From assembly GCA_022747635.1 (NCBI GenBank), contig JAKTNV010000014.1, forward strand, positions 6,507,110-6,571,109: 64,000 bases of DNA. The letters are read 5' to 3'. How positions within the stretch are numbered: position 1 is the first letter of the stretch; every line of letters starts with the position of its first letter. The notes beneath the pieces are model-generated. The model ran no database searches, was not told the origin of the DNA, and worked only from the letters and a program-made list of their open reading frames with translations. This document shows positions 1-11,930 of the stretch, in pieces. The stretch comes from Hetaerina americana. Lineage: Eukaryota; Arthropoda; Insecta; Odonata; Calopterygidae. The translations under genes and the position numbers were made by a program.

Positions 1-2985
1 GCCTTTTCTGGATACTCATAATTGATTAAATGTAATTGATTCTCTACGAATAAAGGCGGTTTTCTTTGCTCTTTAAATGACATAAAGTTTAGAGGGAAAC
101 TTTAAGGAAAATGTAACCGTGACTGTTAAGGACAATTGTCGCAACAAATAATGTTCGTTACTTCTTTGGGATTCATTAAAAAGTAAGCCTTTGAAGTGAC
201 CTAACGAACGATACTGAGAATGAAACGAAATGATTCTTATGAGATTAAAATGTCTCACTCAGAATTGAGACAAAAGAAGGCTGAGTTTTCTCCAAGTACA
301 TGGCATCCTTCGTTTTTTGTGCCCCCAGAAAAATAACGGTAGAGGGAAACAAACATTCATCCTCCCGATTGTATTATGTCAAAGGTTGCCTTCGTTTCAG
401 ATTCAATACTGCGCCATGCAGAATCGAATATCAAAGACTCGTTGACATTCTTGCATGTTTTTAGGAAATGAATCTGTTTGATTTTAAATGACTGAGGACA
501 GAAGAGTTAAAAACTTGTCACATTGTTAATAGGACATGCTTTCAATAGGTGACGGCACCGAGTTAGTGCAGTTGGTTATTTGGGTGACTTTTCCCCTCAA
601 ACGTGTTTGCTGACCTAGTATTTTAGCGTCATTCAATAGGAAAAAACACGATTAATTTATTTGAGTTGACTAAGTAATATAATATATCACTTACTCAACA
701 AAAGTAATGATAGGCATTTCGAAATTAATGCGTTCATTTTCAACCTAATCATCGAAAAAAATAGCCTTAATAGCTAAATTGACAATTATACAAAAGAATA
801 TATTTTCAGACGGCAATACTTTCCAAGTGCAAGTACTTATAGATGACGTATGATTTATTGCAAGCCTGAAAGTATAACTAAACAATACTACATGAAACAA
901 TGTAATGATTTACCGAGAGTCAAGAAACAGGAATGTTGGAATGAGTTCAACATTTATATGCTAAGAAGCAACTCATCTCGCAGACAAAATCATGAAGACA
1001 AAGCTGATGTGTTTATTCCAAGAGAAAGATCTCACTAGCAAAATCCAATAGCTCTCCGTAATTGAGTTCCGTTAACACCCCACGGATTTCCTCGAATGGT
1101 ACGTAACCTTGGCGTTATGTTTATGGAATCCAGTGAAGCCCTGAACAAAGTTTGTAGACACGTGATATATATTAACCATTTAAGGTGTGTTACAGGAAAA
1201 AGAAACCCTCTTTGGGACATAATCCTTTCAGTTAGAACACGTGCAAAATCATCAACCATCCCTCATGATTAAGTTTAAGTGTTTTGGTGTTTCTGAGGGA
1301 AAGGATTATTCATGGTCTTCTTGAGTTTTCTGCAGCAGGCCTTAATACGAATTGTGCCAACACTATACTGAAACCTTATCGCCGATGATTTTGGAGAAGT
1401 TGAACAAAAGACTAAATCCCTAAGGAATATAAAATATTCCAAAATTGGATTATTCGAATTTACATCAAGCACCGAGTGGGTGATCGCTATAAACGGAGTG
1501 CAAAATAGAATCGATGGGGACTAAAGTAACAGAACGTTTACACTACGTATTTATGCTATTTAACAATATTTTTCACCAAATCGTTAACATTTTTTCTGTA
1601 TTTAAAAAAATTCAAAGTAACGTTCTAGAAGAGTTGACGATGATGAAACTCTAATTTTTACCCCTGAGGTTTTTAAAATCACTGATGGTACATAGATCTG
1701 ACTTCGTGTGAAGCCCTAAACCACAGTAATCAACTCGAAAGCTGGTTTGATTTTCTAAGAACAACATCTAGTGGAAACATTATATTTGCCAGGAACGGGA
1801 AACACTTTTCCCTCCTGTTGGAAATTCGATTTCCATCACCTGTAAATTGAATTCTCTACACCCTCATGCCACTCAGATTTAACTATAAAAGAAAAGTAAA
1901 ATATTATCAAACAGTTCGTCGGTTAAGTTGATGCTTGTATGTTGGCAATGAATTTATTCATCAGCCATCAGACTGATAAGGTTTGGACTGCTGATTGAAG
2001 AATGTTAATAAAGAGATCGAATTAATTTCTTGTTTTCCTTCAAGGAAAACGTAATTCTTGTTAATACTTGTTTGGTAGAACGTAACTTTGTGAGGCCATT
2101 ACTATGTTTAAACTCAAAGGCCACGAGTTTAAGGGATATTGTGGGCAGATGGGCGTTTGGCCGTAGTTTGACGGTCAATCAACTGTATGTTTGATGATAA
2201 ACTTAAGGAATAGAATACAAAGTTAGGAGGATTTAATATTATCATGTAGTTAAGTAATAAAGATGCATTAAAGATGCTGAGAGTCGCAAGAAAGGACTGG
2301 TTAAATAATAATAGCACTATCACGTTCACAAATTTTAAAGTTCAATTAGAATAATTTTTCAAGGACTACAGCGGTTTTTCAAGGAACATGAAAATAATTT
2401 TAAAAAGTTTTCCTAGTTGCATCCATCTACTCCAATTTTTTGGCTAAAAATATAAAATCAAGAGTTCCATTGCAAAAAATTGGTTAATACCGTAGGAAAC
2501 AACATAATTGAGATCAACAGGGAAAATAAAGCGTAATGGACCGTTTTTAAATCCACTCATTAGACGATTTACAACAATCCTATTAATTATTCTAAGTTTC
2601 AAGATTTTGGTTCCCAATTCTAGTTTCCCATAAGTCTCCAGGCACATTGGTCTCTGGGATCAACAATTCACTCACCAAATAATGCTAGTCTCAAAGCCAC
2701 AATAACGTCAACACCGCACGAGGAGACTACCCATCCTTCGCGCCTCCTTCTGTGCCGTAAGATTGTGCTCTTGGAAGGTGAGCAAAATCAATTTTTAAAA
2801 GTGCACGGGAGATGGTCCCGAGTCAAAAGAAAAAATAATAAGCGACCGTTCACGTAAGACTCTTTAAGGGGATCAATAAGGTCTCGAAAGCGACGAGAGG
2901 ACATCAAAAGAGTCATTGACGGGAGCTGCAACTTTTTTTACCTTCTCTCGGCCTCATCCTTGAGCGTCCACCGGTTTTCTGGGTC
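1..2985. other. AT-rich stretch, nothing recognised
   Basis: No coding family is recognisable. Two adjacent minus-strand open frames at 1035-1472 (74 and 65 codons) have no motif I know. A 30-bp patch at about 1722-1752 resembles the head of the SINE-like repeat at 24982-25108 but does not continue, so it may be a fragment or chance. Confidence 0.5.
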
Positions 2986-3245
2986 AAGGTCTCGTGGTAA
3001 CAGGGGGGGATGATTGCCTTGGCTCGGTTTGTCCGTTCACCGAGATCTTACTCCCCGGCGACTCACACTCCGTCTCCTCTACTAGCACTGCCGTCTACTT
3101 GGGAGACGTCTCTCACTCTCGGGAAAGGAGATCGTAGCGGCCCACGGGAGAAGGACCCCCTTTCAAGGAAAAGGGCTGTTGGTTTTATGAGACCACCCTC
3201 CTTGTGGGGATTCCCTATGGGGCGAGGAGTAAGAATTTGAACTTC
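2986..3245. other. GC-rich island 1
   Basis: An abrupt CpG-containing GC-rich block in AT-rich surroundings, with C-rich and G-rich runs. Open frames on both strands here (76 and 72 codons) are what GC-rich sequence with few stop codons gives by chance, and neither has a recognisable motif. It could be a regulatory island or a remnant of an old insertion. Confidence 0.4.
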
Positions 3246-3414
3246 CATCATAGACGGAAAGGTTACCAAAAGGATTTCCAAGGAAATTTATTGACATCTA
3301 TCAATTTTCTTATTCATAGGTCCTGTGCATTCGTTTTTAGCTTAACATAGCAATTCCGAGCGCGCTTTTAACCTTCACTTTGACGATCGAGTAGTTGGTC
3401 ACTCAGCAATTCTC

Positions 3415-3475
3415 TGTGTGTGTGTGTGTGTATACATACATATACATACACTCACATAAATATAAATGTATACGG
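3415..3475. repeat. (TG)n microsatellite with TA-rich extension
   Basis: TG dinucleotides at 3415-3431 pass into degenerate TA/CA sequence up to the start of the SINE-like repeat. Confidence 0.9.
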
Positions 3476-3481
3476 GGAAAG

Positions 3482-3605
3482 GATTAGGCCCCAAACCTTG
3501 AATTGTGAATTTTACGTTCCGTTGGACTTACTATAGGGTGAACTCGACAATCACTAATCGAACCGACTTCCGGGTTGATAACTCGGTCTAATCCACTCAC
3601 ACATG
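3482..3605 (-). repeat. SINE-like interspersed repeat, copy b
   Basis: Read on the minus strand, this aligns without gaps to 24982-25108 and more loosely to 52258-52385. Shared blocks include the start around TATCAACCC..GGTCGGTTYG, an internal GAGTTCAC, and AAATTCAC near the end. By eye the identity to the 24982 copy is about 70 percent. On the minus strand the translation contains VINPEVGSISDC, which resembles the other copies. It could be a SINE body or a fragment of a larger element. An RTE 3' end follows about 25 bp downstream on the plus strand. Confidence 0.6.
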
Positions 3606-3635
3606 TAGCTTTCACGTTGCGACGACACGGCCATA

Positions 3636-3966
3636 TATGTATATAAAGATGGAAAGGAAAACAAATGAGGAAGTACTTCGTGTATCGGTATCGTGGTTGA
3701 AGAGAGGGGTTTGTTGGGAGAAATCCTATGGAGGCAGGAAAAATGAACGAGGGGCGTATTGATGGGCTGTGGGATGTTGAACACTGTAATAGAGGGGAGA
3801 ATGTTAGGCAAACGAGGAAAGGGCAGGAACAGGATAGAGATGTTGGACGGGATGAAGGGAGGAAAAAAGTACTCAGAGATGAAGATGGACCTGATGTAGA
3901 GTAGGTTGCTGGATTTTGTGTTTTGTTAGGAGTCACAAAATATTTTTTGGTAGATGTGTCCATCCA
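3636..3966 (+). mobile_element. RTE-like LINE, 3'-end fragment A (pseudogene)
   Basis: This is the last part of a non-LTR retrotransposon ORF plus its short 3' UTR. The translation gives EERGLLGEILWRQEK, then GMLNTVIEGRMLGK, then GKRGKGRNRIEMLDG and KYSEMKMDLM before a stop. These match the C-terminus of the better-preserved copy at 39567-40800. Two in-frame stops (in KENK*GS and RQEK*TRG) show that it is dead. The 3' UTR (TTTTGTGTTTTGTTAG, then GTCACAAAATATT) is shared with the copies at 52606 and 39567. The start lies just after a short TA-rich patch at the same LINE position as the copy at 52606. The long minus-strand frame across this region is an antisense shadow. Confidence 0.85.
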
Positions 3967-6752
3967 AAAATCGACCTTGGAATAGCTTTTATCAGTCGCA
4001 TTATACTTCAGTAATTTTCGTTGACGAACCAGCCCTGAATAGTCTATGAATAACAGGATTTATAGAGAACAAAAAAACTACAATGAAAATTAATCATTTC
4101 ACCATCAAATTCATAGATAGAGTATTCTTAAAAATATATTCTCTGTGGGTAGGCGTTGTAAATAATTTTGCTGTCTGACGACCCGTTCAGACAATTGTTT
4201 CTTTCATATGGTTCACTTGACCTATTTTAAATGAGATCTCTAATAAAAAGATCTACTATCTTGAGTTCAATAAGATATGAAAGAATACTAATCAGAGAAA
4301 TTGTTATTGATATTTATTTGCTGCAAATAAATAGTATCTAAACTTTTGGGACAGCATCTGATCAGAAAGATATTAATCTCCAGGCATAGTTGAATCTTAT
4401 CATCGTACCAGACCTTTTATGGTTGAAAAAGTATTAGAGAAAAATATACAACATGGGTTACTTAAATATCACAAGGAAACGATAGAAAATATAACCAATA
4501 TTAATAAATAATCACGATATTCAAGGCCATTATATAGTATTATATTTGGCAAACAATTGATTTACTTCTTTAATATATGCATCAACCATCATAATAATTT
4601 CATCAATGTACCAGGTCTCTGCCTAATTAATGAATAGCAATACGAAAATATTGAGTTATTGGGAAAATTAAGAATTTTGGGAATTGGGAAAATCCTAATC
4701 TGACATGCTCCTTAATATTATGAAATTATTAAATAAGCGAAAAAATATTCTCCCAATTGAATTAGGAAATTAAGGCCTATCTTCCAGTTGTTCAAACGAT
4801 GAAAACTAAGTTAACCTCTGTTAAGACTCTGTTAAGAGGGGAAAAGGAATGACATAAAAATGATCACACATAGCTTGGGGTTTTTCCCAGAAGTATTAGA
4901 GGAAACCACAATTTAGAAGTCTATTCCTAAGTACTGAAGCACTTCCTAAATTTACAAAAATATTAAAATTGAAATAATTACACAAATTTCCCACCGCTGT
5001 TAAAAAATAATGAACAAAAAACCTTTAGAGTTCAATGCTCGTTAATTATAAGCTTATACAATATGTATATCTCTCTCAATGAGACAAAAGAGCTGGCAAA
5101 AATAAACCACTCATCGATTTACGCCCTTTTGAGAGTGACACAATGCTACAATTCAAGATCAAAGAATTTTCAGTTATATCCTTAGGATAACAAGGCTGTT
5201 TTTCTTTCGGCTGCCTATTAAAATGAGAAACCGCAATGATTTTTGAGAAATTGGAACCTTTGAACCTTACTAAGACTAAAGGTGCGTTGACAAGTCAAAA
5301 AAAAAACCTTTGAATCAGTAGTCCAGAAACCAAACATTCGTCATGCTACTTGCCGGAGTGTATAAAGTGGATTGAGTTATTTTTCATGAAAAAACAGAAC
5401 GGTCAAAGAAAAGAGAAGGTAGTAGGGAGTGATAAAAAATGAAAGTATTTAAACCTTTTTTTTTGGTACTCTCTCTCTACTATAAAAAGCTCACATCTTA
5501 CTCTAAGTGGGCAGTAACCTTATAAAATGTATTACATAAGCACTTCAATAATTCCTGGAAAATCAAAGCCCATACTTAAAAGGATTCATTTTTTAAGGCA
5601 CGAGAATATAAGAGTGGAATGCGGCTATTTTATTTCTCCAAAAATGCATGCAATTAATTGCTTGGGTTTAAAATTGAAGAAATATGTAGTGCTGAGGAGC
5701 TCCTAGCTTGAATTTCCCCATTAAATCAGACTAGGTGTTTTATTGAAGTTCAATAATTTATTTGTCCGTTGAAACAAAAGTTTTACCATGCAAAAACCTC
5801 CATGGGAACGCATTTCAGGTAAAATGGCCGCAGTTGTCCAAAATTAAGGTGTTTGACTTAATTTACGATAGCGGAAATGGAAACGAGAATATTTCCTTTT
5901 TTGAAATCTCTCTGAAAAAGCCATCGCACTAAAAAACGTCATTTAGATGATGTTGAAGAAAATATGAAGGATAAAAAGGTGTGGCAGGAGAAGAAAATAA
6001 AATGTGCTAAAGTATTCGAGCACTGTGACTCGACACTAGTTAGATTCTGGGCGGTTATCATCATTCTCGTACATTATTTCACTAAACAGAAGAAAAATAG
6101 TTCGATAAGAAAATGTAGCAAAGTGTAAAACATTATGGATTTTCACTGAGTTAATTTATTATAGAATGCTGCTCAGATTCCCCGTGTTAATTTTTTTCTT
6201 TCTCAACGTTTCCGTCCAATGGAGTGGTGCATAATTAGGAACCACAAATAATTCCAAGTGATGCACCAATCACAGAATGCAGGATAAATTAACGTACAGA
6301 AAATTCGGAAAATATTTTTTAATTTATTTCACACCATTTTGACGACTGAATTCTTCAAGGCGTTGTTGTATAATTTTTAAAATGCAACTATTTTATGAAT
6401 GAACATCTGTGAAGTATAAATTTATTTTCATAAAAGTTATCATGGACAAATAAATTATTTTTATAAAACATTTTAACTGGATATTCCAAACATACTCTGT
6501 TGAGGCGTATAATTGGAAGCTAGCGTAAAACTTAAATGATATTGTAATGAAGAATATTAGTCATTTAAAAAGTATTTCCAAATCACAAGAGAAAATAATT
6601 TACAATCAAATTTGAATCATGAAGTCTCTCAGCTATAATGCGTACAGTTTTTACATTACACGAGATATATAAAAAAATATATAAATGTGAAGATTATAGA
6701 TATGGTAACACCGTTTGTCAGTTATTGAACGGTGAAACGATCGGCTTTGAGC
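3967..6752. other. AT-rich stretch, nothing recognised
   Basis: AT-rich, with many A and T runs and no open frame over 60 codons. I see no repeat family, RNA gene or motif that I can support. Confidence 0.5.
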
Positions 6753-6764
6753 TTAACTAGTGGT

Positions 6765-6979
6765 AATTAGTTCAATAGTTTCAGCCTCAACTTTGTGGAA
6801 GTTCATTTTAATAAATGAAAAAGAAACACTTTATTCCAATCCACCACTTTATTACAGGTACGACTAGTTTCGACGCTACGGCGTCATCCTCAGGTACCTA
6901 AGGATGACGCCGTAGCGTCGAAACTAGTCGTACCTGTAATAAAGTGGTGGATTGGAACAAAGTGTTTCTTTTTCATTTA
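6765..6979. mobile_element. Small Penelope-like or retrozyme-like insertion with 12-bp flanking repeats
   Basis: The 12-bp sequence TTAACTAGTGGT occurs at 6753-6764 and again at 6980-6991, as expected of a target-site duplication around the 215 bp between. The insert begins with about 43 bp of unpaired sequence and then contains almost all of a long palindrome with a hammerhead-like core. It has no ORF. Penelope-like elements and retrozymes are known to carry hammerhead ribozymes and to leave partial, inverted or tandem copies, which is why I favour that origin. A foldback DNA transposon is the main alternative. Confidence 0.6.
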
Positions 6980-6983
6980 TTAA
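6808..6983. repeat. 176-bp near-perfect palindrome
   Basis: Two 88-nt arms (6808-6895 and 6896-6983) are inverted copies with no spacer. I compared them base by base and found 86 of 88 matching. The differences lie next to the centre (a G:A change in the hammerhead core) and in the TTATTCCAAT/ATTGGAACAA block. Such identity suggests recent formation or gene conversion between arms. The right arm overlaps the flanking direct repeat by 4 bp. Confidence 0.95.
6856..6899 (-). ncRNA. Hammerhead-ribozyme-like motif in palindrome (minus strand)
   Basis: On the minus strand the order is: helix I AGGTAC, core CTGAGGA, an extra T, helix II GACGC-CGTA-GCGTC, core GAAA, helix III ACTAGT, a GTC cleavage triplet, then GTACCT closing helix I (6 bp). 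All canonical core positions fit. The deviations are the unpaired T before helix II and a helix III of only 2 bp with a 2-nt loop when monomeric. Minimal helix III is typical of Penelope-like hammerheads, which act best as dimers. The plus-strand copy in the other arm reads CTAAGGA, which breaks an invariant core G. Confidence 0.65.
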
Positions 6984-6991
6984 CTAGTGGT

Positions 6992-7925
6992 CTTAACTTG
7001 GTTGTGGCCTTATACGTTGGTTAAAGTTGTCTTCATTTTAACGGCACATTATCAAATCTGGCCCTAGTCTTTTGAATTGGCCTGAGTTCCCAAGAATTTT
7101 GTAACAGACCCAAAGGTTCAATGACCTGGGTTCCAAGATTGGTATTATCAACTGTACGGTGGACCAACTATGTAATAACGGTGCATGTACTCTCAATGAG
7201 AAATAACTCATCTTTTTTAATACCTATCTTTCGTATTGTGAAACTTTGGAGAGCTTTTCTTTATATTCTAACTTCCCGTAACTCTTCCTTGCCACGTGCC
7301 AAATCTTGGCAAAGTTCCTGACTCTGCACACACACGCATTCGGGCGTGATGTAACTTAAGAACGTCACCTTGCTTAAAAAGGTCGCATATGTAAGACTGT
7401 CTTAAAAAATTGACAATCACTATCTACGAGTAGATTATTGACCAATCAGTATTCCTAAGAATTTTGAAATTGCCTCTTTCTTCGTCTTCCCTGATTTCCC
7501 AACATTATCCCTTCCAATATAGTCATGAATATCTCTGCAGATCTCCACAGATATACTCTCTGCCGACTAATTTTATTTTCTACTTTAAATTTCTGTTCGC
7601 AAATTTCTCTTTTTACCACCGTATTTAAATATATCTGAATTGATAATATTACCGCTCAAATAAAATCAACTTTGCAGTAGCGAAAAAGCAAACAATGATG
7701 ATGTACGCATTTTTTGTCAATATAATCCACAAAAAAGAATATTTATCGGTTTTTTTAACGTCACCATTGACATAAAGCTCAATTAGATTGAAAGCATGAA
7801 TGAATTTTCAAAATTTAGGAATACTGGTAAATACTTGACGCGAAAAGAGACTTGTAAAATGGGAGGGAAATTTGGGTAGAACGGATTTGATAATGTTATT
7901 GCCTGACGAAGAGAATATTGTCTTC
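6992..7925. other. AT-rich stretch, nothing recognised
   Basis: Contains one 66-codon plus-strand frame at 7121-7321 with no recognisable motif. No repeat or RNA gene seen. Confidence 0.45.
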
Positions 7926-8345
7926 ACAGTGAGATGATTTTAACTTCTAAATTGCAAGATGGGAACACCTTTCCTTTCCAGGAGGAAAAGCGAGTGGGAA
8001 TACGAGATAGAAGCGATTTCTGGAAAAAGGACTTTTATTCAAATTTTTTTCGGGACGAGCTTTTTCTTCCGCTCCCGTTCCGAGTGCTATTATTTCCCGC
8101 CAATGCAAACAATGGCGGGTGGCGAAACCCTAGAAACCGTGGAAACTTCTCTTCCGTAAATAACTCTTTCCCTATCGTAACGCTGTTCCGTCCGCCTTGT
8201 CAACCTCACGCTCTTCCACCTCGACGAGAGCTAAGGTCACGGCCTCCTGCGACAAGCTCCGCCGAAGATCATCTCGGGCTTCTTACCCGTCCGCGACGCA
8301 ATACTCCCAGTATTTATTTGTTTTCTTTTCCCGGCGCCTGAAGGA
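7926..8345. other. GC-rich island 2
   Basis: A CpG-rich block of about 400 bp with sharp edges. A 135-codon plus-strand frame (7934-8341) spans it, but an overlapping frame is also open and the translation (rich in R, P, F, S) shows no domain, so the opening is best explained by base composition. Confidence 0.4.
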
Positions 8346-10930
8346 CTTTAATTGAGAAAAGAGGAAGCTTTCCGATTAATTATCTTGACGTATGTATTTT
8401 GTAAACAGCACCACTCAAGACTAATTATATTTAAAGACATACATTTGGAGAGGAAACAACATAAAACTCTCATTCTAAGGTGATTCTCTTCATTATTTCT
8501 AAGAAGAAATGGAATCCGGGGAGTATTTTCTTACTGGAGCAATATTTGATTAGCTTCTCCACATAAGTGATATGTCAACGTCGACAAAGATATCTTCAAA
8601 ACAAAAGATATTCTCCTTGTGGGGAAGGCATGTGACTCATGATACTTCATTAATATTCTCGAAAGCCTGCTATAATTAACCTTCTCTAATATTTTTGTAA
8701 TTGGAGAGAATTAAGAAACATGAGTGCAGCTGATGTTAAAAAGAAAAGGATTCATTTTATCCTCGCTCTTCGTATCCCAAATTAGAGTTCATAACTAAGT
8801 AAGTTAGTTCAATCTATTTAGTTCAATGTTACAGAACAGTCTATTTAGTGAGCTAAGAAATGCACTAAAGAAAGAATTTTACGAGAATAAAACTTGAAAC
8901 GGAAGATATTTATGGTGAAGAAACACGAAATTTGCTAAGACTACTTGTATGAACAAAATAGGATTTAGTGAAACTTATTTTTTATTATCAACCTTTTCTT
9001 ATCTTAATCTTTATTTTTCAATAACTGTTTGGTAATATAATTGTGACTGCATTGCAAATTCAAAAATTTCAATTTATCAACCTTTAAATTGGAGTTCGAA
9101 AAAGATCAATCATCTAGTTTAATTTCCCATTACTTGAGGACCATAATGAATTCTGTCCCGGAAGATAAAAAAAAAATTTGTTTATCAGAGAAGCATGGAA
9201 TAGAAAACTACCAGTATCCGTGGGAGGATAAGTGTTTTTGGTTATACTGATGTTTATAAATCGCATTCGACACGTATTAGTTTAACTTAGGAATGAAGCA
9301 GGATAAAAGTAATAAAATAAAACTTATCTTGCAATACAATTCTAACCATATATGTTTCATAGGCATGGCTACAAATAAAAACAGCTAAGCAAAAAAGACC
9401 CGAGTCTACTTTTTATAAAAAGGGACCATGAAAGTTGAAGAGGAGAATACAAGTTTTAGTTGGTGAACAATAAGAAAATAGAATGTTTAAAATATATTTT
9501 TTTCACTTCACCGATTTCTCACAGATTCCGTATAGATAGAAACTCATCTGAGTCTTACAAAAAAGCCGTACAAATCAGGAACAAGAATGTTGTTTTTGAA
9601 ACTCGCCATGGTTAAAAATTGATTTTTGAATTGCAGCATTTACTAACTAGCTTGCAAAATCTACAGGAAAAGACAAAATATAATTGTAATGTTATTCCTA
9701 ACAGTCGTGTTACATGTGCGCGGAAAATGTGGCACATTTTTATCGAATAGAATGGAATTGTAACTGCTCGAGCAATGAACATGCATAACCCCTATACACG
9801 ATAAAACGACAAACGAGGAAGTAATTATAAACTCGTACCACATTGGTCGGATAGAGCACGCAAAAATTTAGGAAAAATAAACACTACGGTGAATATTCCT
9901 TTGCATTCAAAAAATAAATTTTCCACGTAATTCATTATGAATACTTCCTAGGAATCATGACGCACACACGGAAGGATTAAAGTATACACGTCCTGGAAAC
10001 ATTATTCAATTTCCTCCAGTTTGTATTGTCAATTCGAACTCCGAATGTAATGCTGGATGGGCTAATTTAACATAGAGTACGTTTGCTTGCGAACAGAAAA
10101 GTTGGCTGAATCTGATCCTGCCAAAAGCACGAACCCGGAAATATGTATCGGTGGCTCATCCACTGGGTAACGTCACCTCACGCGCAGGCTTTTCAGAATA
10201 GCGCCATGCGCACAGGTCATGTGGAAGGAAGTATCATTTGACAGGAGTTAAGTTATTATTTTCTTCTAAGATTTTCTACTGCGTATTGCGTAGTCCAGGA
10301 ATAATTGAATTCATTTACTAATTTCATTTCCTCAAAAATTTGATGCAAATTTATTTTCTTGTGGGATATCAAGCCTCCAAAGGGTTTTCTAATATTAATG
10401 TCCACCTTATTCTATTTTCTTATTCTTTCTTATTTCGTTACTACTCTCATAATTTACATTTATTTTATAATTAGTAAATAACCACATGTATAATAGTTCA
10501 TATCACACGTATTTATTTGATTTTGCAGGATACCATTCAAATAAGGAATTTGAATTTATACGATACGGCGCACACTTACTTAGCAACATAAACATCTGTC
10601 ATATGCATCACCATAACTAAGGAGGAAATTAATTATTGATACTGATCAATTTCAGGACTTAATCATTGATATAATTTACGTTTAACTCCATGTAATATTA
10701 TAAAAATATTAGGTTGAACACAACAGCTGATAAGCCATGAACAGCGACATGAATTATTGCATTGGAAAAAAGCATTTATATGGAAATATTTTTACTTGAA
10801 GACATAGGTGAGAGTAAATTGTTGTCAATGAGATGGCCGAAACTTCTGATCGATTGACGTCAATACGGAAAGAATGACTGATGTGGGTGCAACAATAGTG
10901 AAGTCACAAGAAGAAATCCAACTCAAATTG
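8346..10930. other. AT-rich stretch, nothing recognised
   Basis: Long AT-rich spacer. Only one frame of 60 codons (9661-9843, minus strand), with no motif. No element or RNA gene recognised. Confidence 0.5.
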
Positions 10931-11930
10931 CGCCGAGGAAAAAGTCTTGAGCTCACCGATTGGGATTTCGTCTTCGAAGGGAAGCTCCTCCAGCCCCTTC
11001 CCCGCCCCTCAATTCCCTACAGTGCATTTCAACTCTTTCCTCATTCCCCGTCCGGCCAACCATAAAATACGCCCAATGGCGAGAGTCCCTCCTGGTTCCT
11101 CCCATCTTTTATTTCCGCCGCCTCTCGCACCATTCTTCCCTCTCGGCGCTGCCCGCTCGCTCCATCTATCTGTCTGCCCTTATGTTTCTTCGCTGCGTCT
11201 CCTCGTCTCTTACTTCGCTTACTTTCGCCCACAGCAGCACCACGCCCACCGACCATCTCCATCCATCTAACCCCGTACTCCTCCCCCCCTTCCTTCTCCT
11301 CCTTTCTCGGGAAACCCCCCCTCCTACTCACACCCTCTTCCATCAAACTGAGAGAGCGAGAGAGGGTGAAAGACGAAAGGGGAGAGTGGGAGTGCGACGG
11401 ACCAACTCCCCGCCTAACCACCTGTCACGCCTCTATTCGTGATGCCTTCTCCCACATCTTCCTTCCTCTTTCCGCCGCTAGATGTCGCAGGGCGCCACCC
11501 TCTCTCTCCCATTCTTCGGTCTCACACATCACTCCTTCCGGATTTTGCCTTCGCTCGCACGCCTAACCCACACTCCCTTCGTACCATTGTCTCCGATCCC
11601 TTCCCCCCGCGCGACTTTTCTCATAGCAAACTCATCGCATTAATCTGTGTGACGGATATGGCGCAGTCGTCTCATGCTCTCTCTTTTCTGCCCCTTCATC
11701 TCACGCTCCAACGGTTCGATGGCTTTAAACTTGGAATTTCATATCGCATTTGGATGAGTATGTGATGCTTTTCGGGGTGTGGTGGGAGGGGATGGGTGGA
11801 GTAGGAAGAGGAGGAGGGGATTGCGAGAAGGAAGGTAGGGAGAAAGGAAGGAGGAAGTTGGGTTAATGTTAGAGACGAGCGTTTCATAAGGATGCAAGCA
11901 AGGGAAGGAGCACTCGGCCAATTTTAATTA
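10931..11930. other. GC-rich island 3, strand-skewed
   Basis: About 10980-11640 is strongly C/T-rich on the plus strand with many CpGs. About 11760-11890 switches to G/A-rich. Several overlapping frames of 60-160 codons are open on both strands at once, which points to low stop-codon density rather than a gene. The skewed tracts could form triplex or slipped structures. No exon, splice pattern or protein motif is recognisable. Confidence 0.4.

Noticed and set aside
1722..1752. Fourth copy of the SINE-like repeat
   Set aside because: Only about 30 bp resemble the head of the family and the match stops. Too short to call.
3484..3963. 159-codon minus-strand frame
   Set aside because: It is the antisense of RTE fragment A and the SINE-like repeat. 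The sense strand carries the recognisable LINE C-terminus.
10960..11442. Long frames in GC-rich islands (160 codons here, also 170 at 16634, 181 at 49357, 184 at 57988 and 150 at 62091)
   Set aside because: Several frames on both strands are open at once, composition is low-complexity (P, S, R, G), and no domain is visible. The openness follows from few AT-rich stop codons.
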